Source: Thermococcus aggregans
GTDB taxonomy: Archaea; Methanobacteriota_B; Thermococci; Thermococcales; Thermococcaceae
Reading direction: 5' to 3'
DNA length: 64,000 nt
Assembly: GCF_024022995.1 (NCBI RefSeq)
Contig: NZ_CP099582.1
Location: 1,825,108 to 1,889,107, forward strand
How positions within the stretch are numbered: position 1 is the stretch's first letter; each line of letters begins with the position of its first letter. The notes beneath the pieces are model-generated. The model was not told the origin of the DNA and did no database searches. It saw only the letters and a list, made by a program, of their open reading frames with translations. The position numbers were made by a program, and so were the translations under genes. Of the stretch, positions 35,902-43,887 are shown in pieces.

Positions 35902-37048
35902 TTTCTTCTCCCTCCTTCTTGCTCTTTTTAACTTTGAACTCTATGCTTCTTCTCATCTTTGGATCCAAGACATCTCTAAGGCCATCTCCAAGCAGATTCC
36001 ATCCTAACACTACAAGCATGACTACCAAACCTGGATAGAACACTAACCACCAAGCCTGTGGGAAGTATTGAGCTCCATCGTACACTATTCTACCCCAGTC
36101 TGCAATCGGTGGTGTTGCACCCAATCCTAAGAAGCTTAGTCCAGCCTCCATTAAAATTACGCTACCGAAATCGAGTGTTATGTATACCAGAATCGGCCCA
36201 ATAATGTTCGGTAGGATGTGCTTAAACATTATTGTCCACGAACTTAGGCCAATAGCCCTTGCAGCTTCGATATACAGCTTTTCTTTCTCGGTAAGTGTTG
36301 AACCCCTTGTGATTCTTGCATAGACAGGCCACCATACTATTGTTATTGCAAGTATAACAGAAAGTAGCTTTCCTAAATTTCCAGCCTCTCTTGTGTCTAG
36401 GGCAAATATCCAGAGGGCAAACTTCTGAAGGAGTGCATAACTTTCTATAAATTCTTGTATCCTTTCGGGGAGCACAGCGGATAGGGCGATGGCTAATATG
36501 AGTGGGGGAAATGATAAGAACATATCAGTTATACGCATTAGTAATTCATCGATTTTCCCACCCTTGTATCCTGCAAGTAAACCTAGAATTATTCCAAGAG
36601 GTACACCTAGAACCATAACTATTATTGAAACAACAAAGGATGTTCTAGCACCACTTAAGATTAAGCTTAGCAAGTCTCTTCCAAAGTGATCAGCACCGAG
36701 AGGGTATGTTATTGTGGTATTTGCAAACTCTAGGTATGCTTTACTCCCGGGAGGTGCTAGAACTACTTGACTATAGTTTGATGTATAGAGGGATGGGAAA
36801 AAGTTGTACCTCCAAGTAGCAAGTCTTGGTCCAAAAATTCCGAGGAAAATATAAACTACAACCAAGAACATACCAATTAAAGCTGGAGGGGATCTATTTA
36901 GTGCGTAAAGCATTAATCTCCATTCTTCCATTTTGGATTTGTTCTTAACTTTCCAGTCTTTTTTGAATAGAGTTATGAATGAAGCGATACCATAGACTAC
37001 CTTGTCAGCAATTTTATCAAATATGTTCTTTTTATATTCTTCTTGCAT
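35894..37048 (-). CDS. ABC transporter permease (OppC/DppC type)
   Basis: 384 aa. A long N-terminal cytoplasmic segment precedes the first helix (PPALIGMFLVVVYIFLGIFG). The core binding-protein-dependent permease domain includes TSFVVSIIVMVLGVPLGIILG and the EAA-type loop YIEAARAIGLSSWTIMFKHILPN that contacts the ATPases. About six transmembrane helices in all. It pairs with the OppB-type permease to form the channel. Confidence 0.92.
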   Translation of the reverse strand: MQEEYKKNIFDKIADKVVYGIASFITLFKKDWKVKNKSKMEEWRLMLYALNRSPPALIGMFLVVVYIFLGIFGPRLATWRYNFFPSLYTSNYSQVVLAPPGSKAYLEFANTTITYPLGADHFGRDLLSLILSGARTSFVVSIIVMVLGVPLGIILGLLAGYKGGKIDELLMRITDMFLSFPPLILAIALSAVLPERIQEFIESYALLQKFALWIFALDTREAGNLGKLLSVILAITIVWWPVYARITRGSTLTEKEKLYIEAARAIGLSSWTIMFKHILPNIIGPILVYITLDFGSVILMEAGLSFLGLGATPPIADWGRIVYDGAQYFPQAWWLVFYPGLVVMLVVLGWNLLGDGLRDVLDPKMRRSIEFKVKKSKKEGEENA

Positions 37049-37059
37049 TTCTCTCCCCC

Positions 37060-38061
37060 CTAATACCTAACCCTTGGATCTATCACGGCATATAGAATGT
37101 CCACCACGAGGTTCACCGTTACGTATATCAAAGCATAGATGAACGTTATTGCCACTATAACTGGAAAATCAAGATTTTTGATTGATTGAATAGCATAACT
37201 TCCTATTCCAGGAAGCGCAAATACTGTCTCAGTAATAGGGGTCCCTCCAAGCAAGCCTCCAAACTGTAGTCCAACCACAGTGACTATAGGTACTAAAGCA
37301 TTTTTGAGTGCATGCCTGTAGATTCTGAGCTTGGGCATACCCTTCGCTTTTAGGAATTCTATGTAGTCTCCGCTTATTGCTTCAAGGAAGGAGTTTCTAA
37401 CAAACCTTGCCACAACTCCAGCTCCTCTAAATCCGAGCACAAACCCAGGAAGCCAGAATCTTGCCAAGTGTTGTTTAAATAGGACAAAATCTCCCGTCAA
37501 AAGAGCATCAATTATGGGAATATGAGTTATTTGGGTGGCTGGAGTAGGGGGTATTCCAGCAAGATTTGTTATTCTAAACTTCACGAAGAATATAAAGATT
37601 AGAAGATATCCTAACCAGAATACTGGAGTAGAAACTCCAGTTAATGCAAAAATTCTAACAATTGTGTCTACAACACTATTCCTCTTTAAAGCAGAGAGTA
37701 AACCTAATGGAATCCCAATAATAAGATTAAACCCAAACGCGATTATAGCTAATTGAAAAGTCACGGGGAAACGGTCTCTTATATCATCAAGCACTGGATT
37801 TGATGTTCTCGGGTCTATGAGAGTGTTGGTTGCTATTCCCTTAACTAGAAAGACATACTGCTTGTACCAAGGATCGTTTAGGTGGTATCTCTCTCTTATC
37901 TTCTCAACTGCCTCGGGGGATATTTTTTCTCCCCCGGCCCATGCTTTTGCAGGGTCAGCAGGGATTACATATGCTATTAGAAAGACTATCAACGTGATTC
38001 CAACTATTGTAGGGATAAAAGTTAGGACTCTCCTTATTAAGAATTTTTTGAGTTCAGCCAT
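37060..38061 (-). CDS. ABC transporter permease (OppB/DppB type)
   Basis: 333 aa. The family N-terminus FLIRRVLTFIPTIVGITLIVFLIAYVIPADPA is followed by LNDPWYKQYV and six helices. The EAA loop is YIEFLKAKGMPKLRIYRHALKN and the end is VNLVVDILYAVIDPRVRY, typical of OppB. The last helices include ITFIYALIYVTVNLVVDILY. It lies 93 bases after the solute-binding protein gene and twelve bases before the OppC-type gene. Confidence 0.93.
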   Translation of the reverse strand: MAELKKFLIRRVLTFIPTIVGITLIVFLIAYVIPADPAKAWAGGEKISPEAVEKIRERYHLNDPWYKQYVFLVKGIATNTLIDPRTSNPVLDDIRDRFPVTFQLAIIAFGFNLIIGIPLGLLSALKRNSVVDTIVRIFALTGVSTPVFWLGYLLIFIFFVKFRITNLAGIPPTPATQITHIPIIDALLTGDFVLFKQHLARFWLPGFVLGFRGAGVVARFVRNSFLEAISGDYIEFLKAKGMPKLRIYRHALKNALVPIVTVVGLQFGGLLGGTPITETVFALPGIGSYAIQSIKNLDFPVIVAITFIYALIYVTVNLVVDILYAVIDPRVRY

Positions 38062-38154
38062 TTTCCCCCCTCCAGTATAATTTTTTCTTTGTATGCTCCT
38101 GGTTGCGAGGATTAACCAACAAATAAAGAGTTAAAAAATAAAAAGAAATAGACT

Positions 38155-40272
38155 TCAGGATCCCTCTACTACCTCAACTTCAATCTTACTGAACTCTGTT
38201 TTACCGTAAAGCCTTGGTCCAACCCAATTGTCTGAATCAAGGTAGTCTGGGGCCCATCCAAGTACACAAACGTCGTACTCTCCTTTGTAGACCTTGCTGA
38301 GGAACACTGGCCACTCATAAGCTCCCACTGTAACTTGGAAGCCAAGTTGACTCCATACATTTTGTAGTAGGGTTGCAATCTTCTCACGAGCAGCATTCCC
38401 TGCGTTATAGATAATTTCAATCTTATAGTCGCTTGGGTTGATCCCAGCCTCTTGCAAGAGTTGTTGTGTTTTAGCTGGGTTATACTCATACTTGATAATC
38501 CCATATTCAGTGTATCCTGGCCATCCTTTTGGTATGTGGCCCCAGTTCCTCTCGAGTAATCCAGAGTAAACTACTTGAGCGATTTGATCATATGGAACGG
38601 CATAGGCCAAAGCTTGTCTAACCTTTACATTGTTAAATGGTTCTTTGTGATTGTTGAGGATTACGAATTGCATGGATGGGTCTAGAATACTAGTGTCAAC
38701 AACTGATTTGAAGCCTTTGAATTCAAGCTCTTTAACGTCGTTAACTCTCTCAGGTGGAATTTCAACGTGATCAACAGTTCCAGTTTGGAAAAGTTGAAGT
38801 CTTGACACAGCGTCATCGTTTGTAATGTAAATAACTCTCTCATGACCAGGCTTTATGCTCTTGTCCCAGTAGTAAGGATTGCGTTCAAGCACGATGTAGG
38901 CGTTTTCTTTGTACTCTTTAACGTAAAATGGCCCGGTTAAAACTGGCTTCTTATGCATGAGTTGGTGAGTTGGGTCTTGTTCCCCTTCTTCTACATATGC
39001 TTCCCAAGCATCAGGATTCTTTCCATTGTTAGAGGCTTTCAATGCTTCTTCATACTTGTCACCAAGAAGGTACTCCATTGGAACTACTGAGAGGAATGGA
39101 TCTGCTAATATACCGAGAATTGCCGCATATGGTGCTTTAAGTACTAGTTTGTAAACTCCAGCGGTCTCTCCATTGTAACCAAATGCATTTAGTAAGTCTT
39201 GAAGGGACTTAACTTCGACAGTTTTTCCGTTGTATTCAGCGATAAGTTTCTTGCTCTTAATAACCTCCTCAAATTCTGTCTCAGTTAGGGCTTGTGACTT
39301 GCTAACGTCCATAAAGTCACTAACCATCCAAGAGGCACTATAGCCAAGTCTTTGGACACGCCAGATGCTAAATGCCACATCAGTCGCATCAATCGGATAT
39401 GTCTTGTCATTCCACGGATCATAAGCAACTACTCCACCTCTAATAACGAAGTACCATTCAGTACCATCCTCGTTGTGAGCCCAAGCAACAGCTAAGTCGG
39501 GGGTCACTTTTTCGGTTTCTTCCTTCCAGTAAGTAACCAAAGTATTGCCAATCTGATGTAAGATTTCCCATCCAAAAGTTTCATATGTCCAAGCGGGGTC
39601 AAAGCTTTTAGGCCATCCAAAGGTACCTATAACATAGGTTTGAGCGTCGTTCTTGTAGTCACCGATTCCAATTGGGACACTTGGAGCGTTGGGGTCTTCC
39701 CATATGAGATCATACCTCTCGTTTCGAAGAGTTGGGTGATAGTACCTGCCCTTGACCCACTCCCAGTATACACGTACTAGCTTAGGTTGTCCAATAGGTA
39801 TCTCAGGAATAAGTCTATTTCCAAGAATATAGAGAGCCTTGAATATTTCGGTTCTTATCTCAGGGTTAGTCTCTCTTCTTGCAGCAATAATAAGAGCGTC
39901 TACTGTTGTATTTCTAAAAATTGCACGATTAATAAGGCCCTCTCCAATCTTTAGAATTTCTTCAATAGGTAGAGTCTTAGCTTCATCAACCACATAAGTG
40001 ACTTTTATTATTTTCTTCCCACTTGGTAAGGAAGCCGGCATTTGTGCTCCTTCTGGACCAACCAATACAACGCTTTTGTCTGTCTCAATTACTTCATAAG
40101 TTGGCCCTGTATGCTGGGTTTGTGTTGGAGAACTAGTGGTTTTAGATGGTGTTGTTTGTGTTGGAGAGCTTGTTGTTTGGGTAGTAGTTTCTTCCCCTCC
40201 AATACAACCACTTGCCACTACTGCAAAAACTAAAACGCCTATCACTAACAGTGTTGCTAACTGCTTCTTCAT
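38155..40272 (-). CDS. ABC transporter solute-binding lipoprotein (SBP_bac_5), apparently circularly permuted
   Basis: 705 aa. Signal and lipobox ATLLVIGVLVFAVVASGC (Cys 23) and a Thr/Ser/Pro linker to about residue 55. Residues about 110-190 (NTTVDALIIAARRETNPEIR, GQPKLVRVYWEWVKGRYYHP) look like the segment that normally ends this family (compare DLIxxARxTxxxxKRxELYK and the late VKGY motif). The usual family N-terminus starts only at about residue 207 (AQTYVIGTFGWPKSFDPAW, TPDLAVAWAHNEDGTEWYF). The C-terminus stops after VLGWAPDYLDSDNW, where the displaced segment would normally follow. The ligand is peptide or possibly oligosaccharide, since archaeal Opp-type systems import both. First gene of the operon. 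Confidence 0.88.
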   Translation of the reverse strand: MKKQLATLLVIGVLVFAVVASGCIGGEETTTQTTSSPTQTTPSKTTSSPTQTQHTGPTYEVIETDKSVVLVGPEGAQMPASLPSGKKIIKVTYVVDEAKTLPIEEILKIGEGLINRAIFRNTTVDALIIAARRETNPEIRTEIFKALYILGNRLIPEIPIGQPKLVRVYWEWVKGRYYHPTLRNERYDLIWEDPNAPSVPIGIGDYKNDAQTYVIGTFGWPKSFDPAWTYETFGWEILHQIGNTLVTYWKEETEKVTPDLAVAWAHNEDGTEWYFVIRGGVVAYDPWNDKTYPIDATDVAFSIWRVQRLGYSASWMVSDFMDVSKSQALTETEFEEVIKSKKLIAEYNGKTVEVKSLQDLLNAFGYNGETAGVYKLVLKAPYAAILGILADPFLSVVPMEYLLGDKYEEALKASNNGKNPDAWEAYVEEGEQDPTHQLMHKKPVLTGPFYVKEYKENAYIVLERNPYYWDKSIKPGHERVIYITNDDAVSRLQLFQTGTVDHVEIPPERVNDVKELEFKGFKSVVDTSILDPSMQFVILNNHKEPFNNVKVRQALAYAVPYDQIAQVVYSGLLERNWGHIPKGWPGYTEYGIIKYEYNPAKTQQLLQEAGINPSDYKIEIIYNAGNAAREKIATLLQNVWSQLGFQVTVGAYEWPVFLSKVYKGEYDVCVLGWAPDYLDSDNWVGPRLYGKTEFSKIEVEVVEGS

Positions 40273-40514
40273 TTATACACCCCCACAAAGTATAGCATTA
40301 ATACTTCTGCTAAGGCTTATTAATAAATTTTTCTGCGTTCATGAATATGCTTGTACATAAAATAGCAAAATATAACTTGGTTGTCCCTTTCTGTTGGTCA
40401 ATGTCTTTGCAGTTAATAACGAAATAATTTTCGTAAAGCTCTTGGGCATAGATGCGAAAACCTTAAATTATCGGACATCTCTAAAAAGACTGACAACAGA
40501 ATCTGGTGATGTAA
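40273..40514. promoter_or_regulatory. Divergent promoter region, transporter operon and Lrp-like gene
   Basis: On the minus strand, AAATTTATTAATAAG (about 40315-40330) is a TATA candidate and GGGGGTG precedes the binding-protein start. On the plus strand, CCTTAAATTAT (about 40462-40472) and GGTGAT precede the RAM-domain gene. No clear operator was recognised. Confidence 0.45.
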
Positions 40515-40754
40515 ATGGTTAGGGCATACATTTTGTTGACAATCGAAATTGGAAAGGTTGAGAAGGTAATAGAAGAAATAAAAGCAATTCCGGGAGTTTT
40601 AAAAGCCGACGCTGTAACTGGCCCATATGATGCAATAGTTGAAATTGAAGCCTCAGACTTGGGAGAACTCACAAGAAAAATCCTACACGACATACACAAC
40701 ATAGATGGTGTAATTGACACAACAACTGCAATAGTTGTAGAAGCAGAAGAGTAA
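40515..40754 (+). CDS. Stand-alone Lrp/AsnC RAM (ligand-binding) domain protein
   Basis: 79 aa. It is only the effector-binding half of an Lrp/AsnC regulator: AYILLTIEIGKVEKVIEEIKAIPGV, KADAVTGPYDAIVEIEA and IDGVIDTTTAIVV, with no helix-turn-helix. Such domains bind amino acids and form octamers and may co-assemble with full regulators. GGTGATGTAA precedes ATG 40515. The divergent transporter operon upstream may be a partner in amino-acid or peptide response, but that is inference. It is convergent with srp19. Confidence 0.88.
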   Translation: MVRAYILLTIEIGKVEKVIEEIKAIPGVLKADAVTGPYDAIVEIEASDLGELTRKILHDIHNIDGVIDTTTAIVVEAEE

Positions 40755-40756
40755 AG

Positions 40757-41065
40757 TCATTTCTTCCTGTGTGCTTTCCTAAACTCTCTAACCTTTTGTG
40801 CTATTAGTTTTAGTGTTTTTGATTTTCCATGTTTGCTTTCGACTATGATTCTACCTCTAACCCGCAACTCCTCCTCTAATCCTGCAAGTCTTGGATTGAG
40901 GGCTTCCTTATTGACTTCCACAACGGTAATACCCAGACTCCTGGCTGCGTCTATTATTTCATCTATGTTTGGATTTTCTACCGCAAGGTTCTTTGGAACT
41001 TCCCTTCCGTATTTCCTTGAAATCCTTGCATCTATCTCATTTGCCCATATTACGAACTTGCCCAT
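40757..41065 (-). CDS. srp19: Signal recognition particle protein SRP19
   Basis: 102 aa. FVIWANEIDARISRKYGREVPKNLAVENP is the conserved SRP19 core, then VVEVNKEALNPRLAG and VRGRIIVESKHGKSKTLKLIAQKVREFRKAHRKK with a basic RNA-binding tail. It binds 7S RNA and primes assembly with SRP54. ATG 41065 is chosen with AGGTG upstream; GTG 41074 is rejected. Confidence 0.96.
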   Translation of the reverse strand: MGKFVIWANEIDARISRKYGREVPKNLAVENPNIDEIIDAARSLGITVVEVNKEALNPRLAGLEEELRVRGRIIVESKHGKSKTLKLIAQKVREFRKAHRKK

Positions 41066-41120
41066 TTTGAACACCTAAAAAGTTTAAAAGCCTTGGCATT
41101 AAAAATTCTTTGGTGAGAAC

Positions 41121-41738
41121 ATGGAAACGACATCACTTGCGCAGTTTTTAAGAACTCATGTTTCAGCTGGCGATCTCGTTATAGTAGAGTATCCCTCAAC
41201 ATATCCCTTGGAAAATTTGGTCTGGGGAGAGCTTGTTCCATCACTTTCCGGTCATGAGATTTTAATAGATGACTTTTTTGGTGTAGGTGATCTGTTGTTT
41301 AGGGACTATATAAGGAAAAGCCCTCCCGAAAAATACAAGCTCTTAATGGAATTAACAAAAAGGATAAAAGCAATAAGGATTGGACCAGGTAGGACAAGTT
41401 ATGCTTCTATAGTTGAAGAAATACCAACAACGTATGACATTCCCGAATTTATGAAAAATTACTATGATGCTCTGACGAAAATCTCTTCTCCCTCAACAAA
41501 GATTGAGTATCTGATGACCCTCGGCATCTCCCAGTATGTCTACTTTGGGGGAGATAGGGCCCTTAGGGCAATTTTATTTACAAGAAGCATGCTCCCATTT
41601 GAAGATTGGACTTCTATTTATTTCGTGAACAGTGACATTATGAACAAGCAGCAAATCGCTATCTTTAGGGAGCTTGCAAGCAAGGTGATAAAAGTAAAAA
41701 AAGAAGAGCATCATTACAAGCTTGAGATAGAGGAGTAG
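41121..41738 (+). CDS. DUF257 family protein (RecA-like fold)
   Basis: 205 aa. A Thermococcales-specific family with GDLVIVEYPSTYPLENLVWGELVP, HEILIDDFFGVGDLLFRDYI, IGPGRTSYASIVEEIP and SSPSTKIEYLMTLGISQYVYFG. The fold resembles RecA/KaiC ATPases but no classic Walker A is seen. ATG 41121 follows GGTGAG; a TATA-like TTTAAAAGCC lies at about 41081-41090. The trmI gene follows 13 bases on. Function unknown. Confidence 0.85.
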   Translation: METTSLAQFLRTHVSAGDLVIVEYPSTYPLENLVWGELVPSLSGHEILIDDFFGVGDLLFRDYIRKSPPEKYKLLMELTKRIKAIRIGPGRTSYASIVEEIPTTYDIPEFMKNYYDALTKISSPSTKIEYLMTLGISQYVYFGGDRALRAILFTRSMLPFEDWTSIYFVNSDIMNKQQIAIFRELASKVIKVKKEEHHYKLEIEE

Positions 41739-41751
41739 CCTGGTGGTTAAA

Positions 41752-42513
41752 ATGATAAAAAAAGGAGACAAAGTCGTGCTACTTGACCCCAGAGGAAAAA
41801 GATATCTTATAACCGTGAAAGAGGGAGAATTTCATACTGATTTGGGCAAAATAAATCTAGACGAGCTTTTGGGTAAAGAGTTTGGAACCTCTATAGAATC
41901 TCACAAAGGATATCAATTCAGGGTTCTTAAACCAAGAATAGTGGATTATATTGACAAGATGAAAAGGGGCCCACAAATAATTCATCCAAAAGACGCTGCT
42001 CAAATAGTAGCATTTGCCGGAATCTCTCCCGGAGACGTTATAATTGAAGCAGGAGTAGGGAGTGGAGCATTAACGCTTTTTTTGGCTAACATCATTGGTC
42101 CCAATGGAAAAATAATTGGTTACGAGATAAGAGAAGATTTTGCCAAGCTTGCCTGGAGAAACATCGAGTGGGCAGGCTTTGCAGATAGGGTTGAGATAAA
42201 GTTAAAAAACATCTATGAGGGGATTGATGAAGAGAACGTGGATCACATTATCCTAGACCTCCCACAGCCAGAAAACGTCGTAGAGCATGCGATAAAGGCG
42301 TTGAAGCCGGGAGGATTTTTTGTTGCATACACGCCTTGTATAAACCAGGTTGGCAGGTTGTATAAGAAGTTAAGAGAATACAGGGATCACTTTACGAGGC
42401 CAAAAACGATTGAATGTCTGGTGAGGGAGCAAGAAGTCAAGGAGGAGTGCATAAGACCAAGGACGACTATGCTGGCTCACACGGGTTATATAACCTTCGT
42501 TAGGAAAAGATAA
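41752..42513 (+). CDS. trmI: tRNA (adenine-N1)-methyltransferase TrmI (m1A57/58)
   Basis: 253 aa. The N-terminal OB-like part and linker (PRIVDYIDKMKRGPQIIHPKDAAQI) lead into the SAM domain: IIEAGVGSGALTLFLAN, IIGYEIREDFAKLA, DHIILDLPQPENV and GGFFVAYTPCINQ. Cys196 and Cys233 are at the positions I recall for the intersubunit disulfides of the P. abyssi enzyme, which methylates A57 and A58. ATG 41752 follows GGTGGTTAAA. It is probably in an operon with the DUF257 gene. Confidence 0.94.
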   Translation: MIKKGDKVVLLDPRGKRYLITVKEGEFHTDLGKINLDELLGKEFGTSIESHKGYQFRVLKPRIVDYIDKMKRGPQIIHPKDAAQIVAFAGISPGDVIIEAGVGSGALTLFLANIIGPNGKIIGYEIREDFAKLAWRNIEWAGFADRVEIKLKNIYEGIDEENVDHIILDLPQPENVVEHAIKALKPGGFFVAYTPCINQVGRLYKKLREYRDHFTRPKTIECLVREQEVKEECIRPRTTMLAHTGYITFVRKR

Positions 42514-42621
42514 AGGGACTCTCACCTTGAAGAAGGAGGAGCTTCGTGAGTGAGACGTTATAAGGGAAAAGCTGCGACAATCTTGGCTTGATATTTCATT
42601 TTTTCATTCTTGCAAATAAAG

Positions 42622-42630
42622 TTTATAAGG
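42622..42630 (+). promoter_or_regulatory. TATA box of the second C/D box sRNA
   Basis: TTTATAAGG lies about 27 bases before the 5' end of the C/D box RNA at 42650, the expected archaeal spacing. Confidence 0.6.
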
Positions 42631-42649
42631 GCGTTTTCTAAGTTTGAGT

Positions 42650-42704
42650 AGGCGATGAAGAACTCTAGGGTATCTGAACTGTGATGATGGTCAAACCCTG
42701 AGCC
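42650..42704 (+). ncRNA. Archaeal C/D box sRNA (2'-O-methylation guide)
   Basis: In order: box C GCGATGA (42652-42658), guide, box D' CTGA (42674-42677), short spacer, box C' GTGATGA (42681-42687), guide, box D CTGA (42698-42701), with GG and CC flanking as a terminal stem. Length and inter-box distances are typical. A TATA box is correctly placed upstream. Targets cannot be assigned by eye. It ends about 44 bases before the methyltransferase gene. Confidence 0.82.
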
Positions 42705-42747
42705 GCTAAACGTATAAACCTTTGTGTTCTATTGTTTCTGATGTGGT

Positions 42748-43501
42748 ATGAGCCTAGAAAAGATTTTGGAGGAAGAGGATTTAGGACTCGAAATCATCCA
42801 TCCCGGTGGGCTGGAGATCACCAAGGAGCTTGCGGAGCTCTGTGGCGTTAACGAGAAGTCCAAAGTTCTTGATGTGGCATGTGGTACTGGAGAAAGCGCT
42901 TGCTTTTTGGCGGAAACCTTTGGATGCGAGGTTGTAGGGGTTGATGCCTCCCCAATAATGATAGAAAAAGCAAAGAAAAAAGCAAAAGAGAGAGGATTAG
43001 AAGGGAAAACTACTTTTATACTCGCAGATGCCCACAAACTGCCTTTTCCAGATAATACCTTTGACGTTGTTATCTCTGAGTGCACCCTCTGCCTTCTCAA
43101 TAAAGAGGTTGCATTAAGGGAGATGGTTCGTGTAGTTAAGCCAAATGGTCGTGTTGGCATACACGATGTTGCCTGGAAAGAGAACACACCTAAAGAGCTG
43201 AAGCTGAAACTTAAGGAAATTGAAGGAGAAGAACCTGAAACCATTGAGGGATGGAAAAGGCTTTTTGAGAAAGTTGGTCTCGTAGACATCGTTGTGGTTG
43301 ATAAGTCCCACTTAATCCCTGAGTGGATGAGAGAGATTGAGGAAACAAGTCGGACTTTTGGGAGAGCTGAAAATATTCTTGAAGATACTCAAAAAAGAAG
43401 GACTAAAAGGTCTGAAGAACGCTTGGGAGTCTATGAAGATATTTGAAAGCCCATATACCGGTTATGTAATTGTGGTTGGTAGAAAGCCCTCTAAGGAGTA
43501 G
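42748..43501 (+). CDS. SAM-dependent methyltransferase (UbiE/ArsM-like), frameshifted near its 3' end
   Basis: Class I methyltransferase with motif I VLDVACGTGESACFLA, VVGVDASPIMIEKA, ILADAHKLPFPDNTFDVVISECTLCL and VRVVKPNGRVGIHDVAW. From G43339 the frame with ATT GAG GAA gives an unlikely Arg/Ser-rich tail ending at 43446. Shifting by one base at 43339-43340 gives IRKQVGLLGELKIFLKIL, KNAWESMKIFESPYTGYVIVVGRK and a stop at 43499-43501, a normal methyltransferase C-terminus. I therefore annotate the full span of about 250 codons with one inserted base. The small-molecule substrate is unknown. It starts close to a C/D sRNA and ends within the next, convergent gene. Confidence 0.8.
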
Positions 43502-43841
43502 TTTCCTCTTCCTCCTCTTCGATTTCTTCTAATATGTGCTCAAATTTCTTGAACTCATCTGTCTGGGCAACCAGCGTTATGAACTCATCTATTTCCTCTT
43601 TCTCAAGGAAAGACCCTACAAGAAGCCTTCCAGTGTATTGGTTGTTCTTGATTTCCCAGAACATGTAAAACTCCGGGAACTTGTTCTTTATTTTTCTGTA
43701 TGCCACTCCATATTTTGAATCTTTAAGAGGGTTCTGTTCAAGGAAGAAGTGGTTCTTTGAGATTTCTATCATGTGGAGAATAACACCTCTTCTAGTTCTT
43801 ACAACTTTTAACTTGATCGGCTTTTCTTCTATTGTTCTCAT
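43491..43841 (-). CDS. Conserved hypothetical protein (116 aa) with acidic tail
   Basis: MRTIEEKPIKLKVVRTRRGV starts a beta-rich domain (HMIEISKNHFFLEQNP, PEFYMFWEIKNNQYTGRLLVGSF) and ends with a poly-Glu tail (ILEEIEEEEEETTP). No cysteines, signal or membrane segment. GGTGATATTATG lies at its start. I do not recognise a family. Confidence 0.7.
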   Translation of the reverse strand: MRTIEEKPIKLKVVRTRRGVILHMIEISKNHFFLEQNPLKDSKYGVAYRKIKNKFPEFYMFWEIKNNQYTGRLLVGSFLEKEEIDEFITLVAQTDEFKKFEHILEEIEEEEEETTP

Positions 43842-43887
43842 AATATCACCAAATAAAAAGTAGGATTAGGAGAACTTAAACTTTTCT

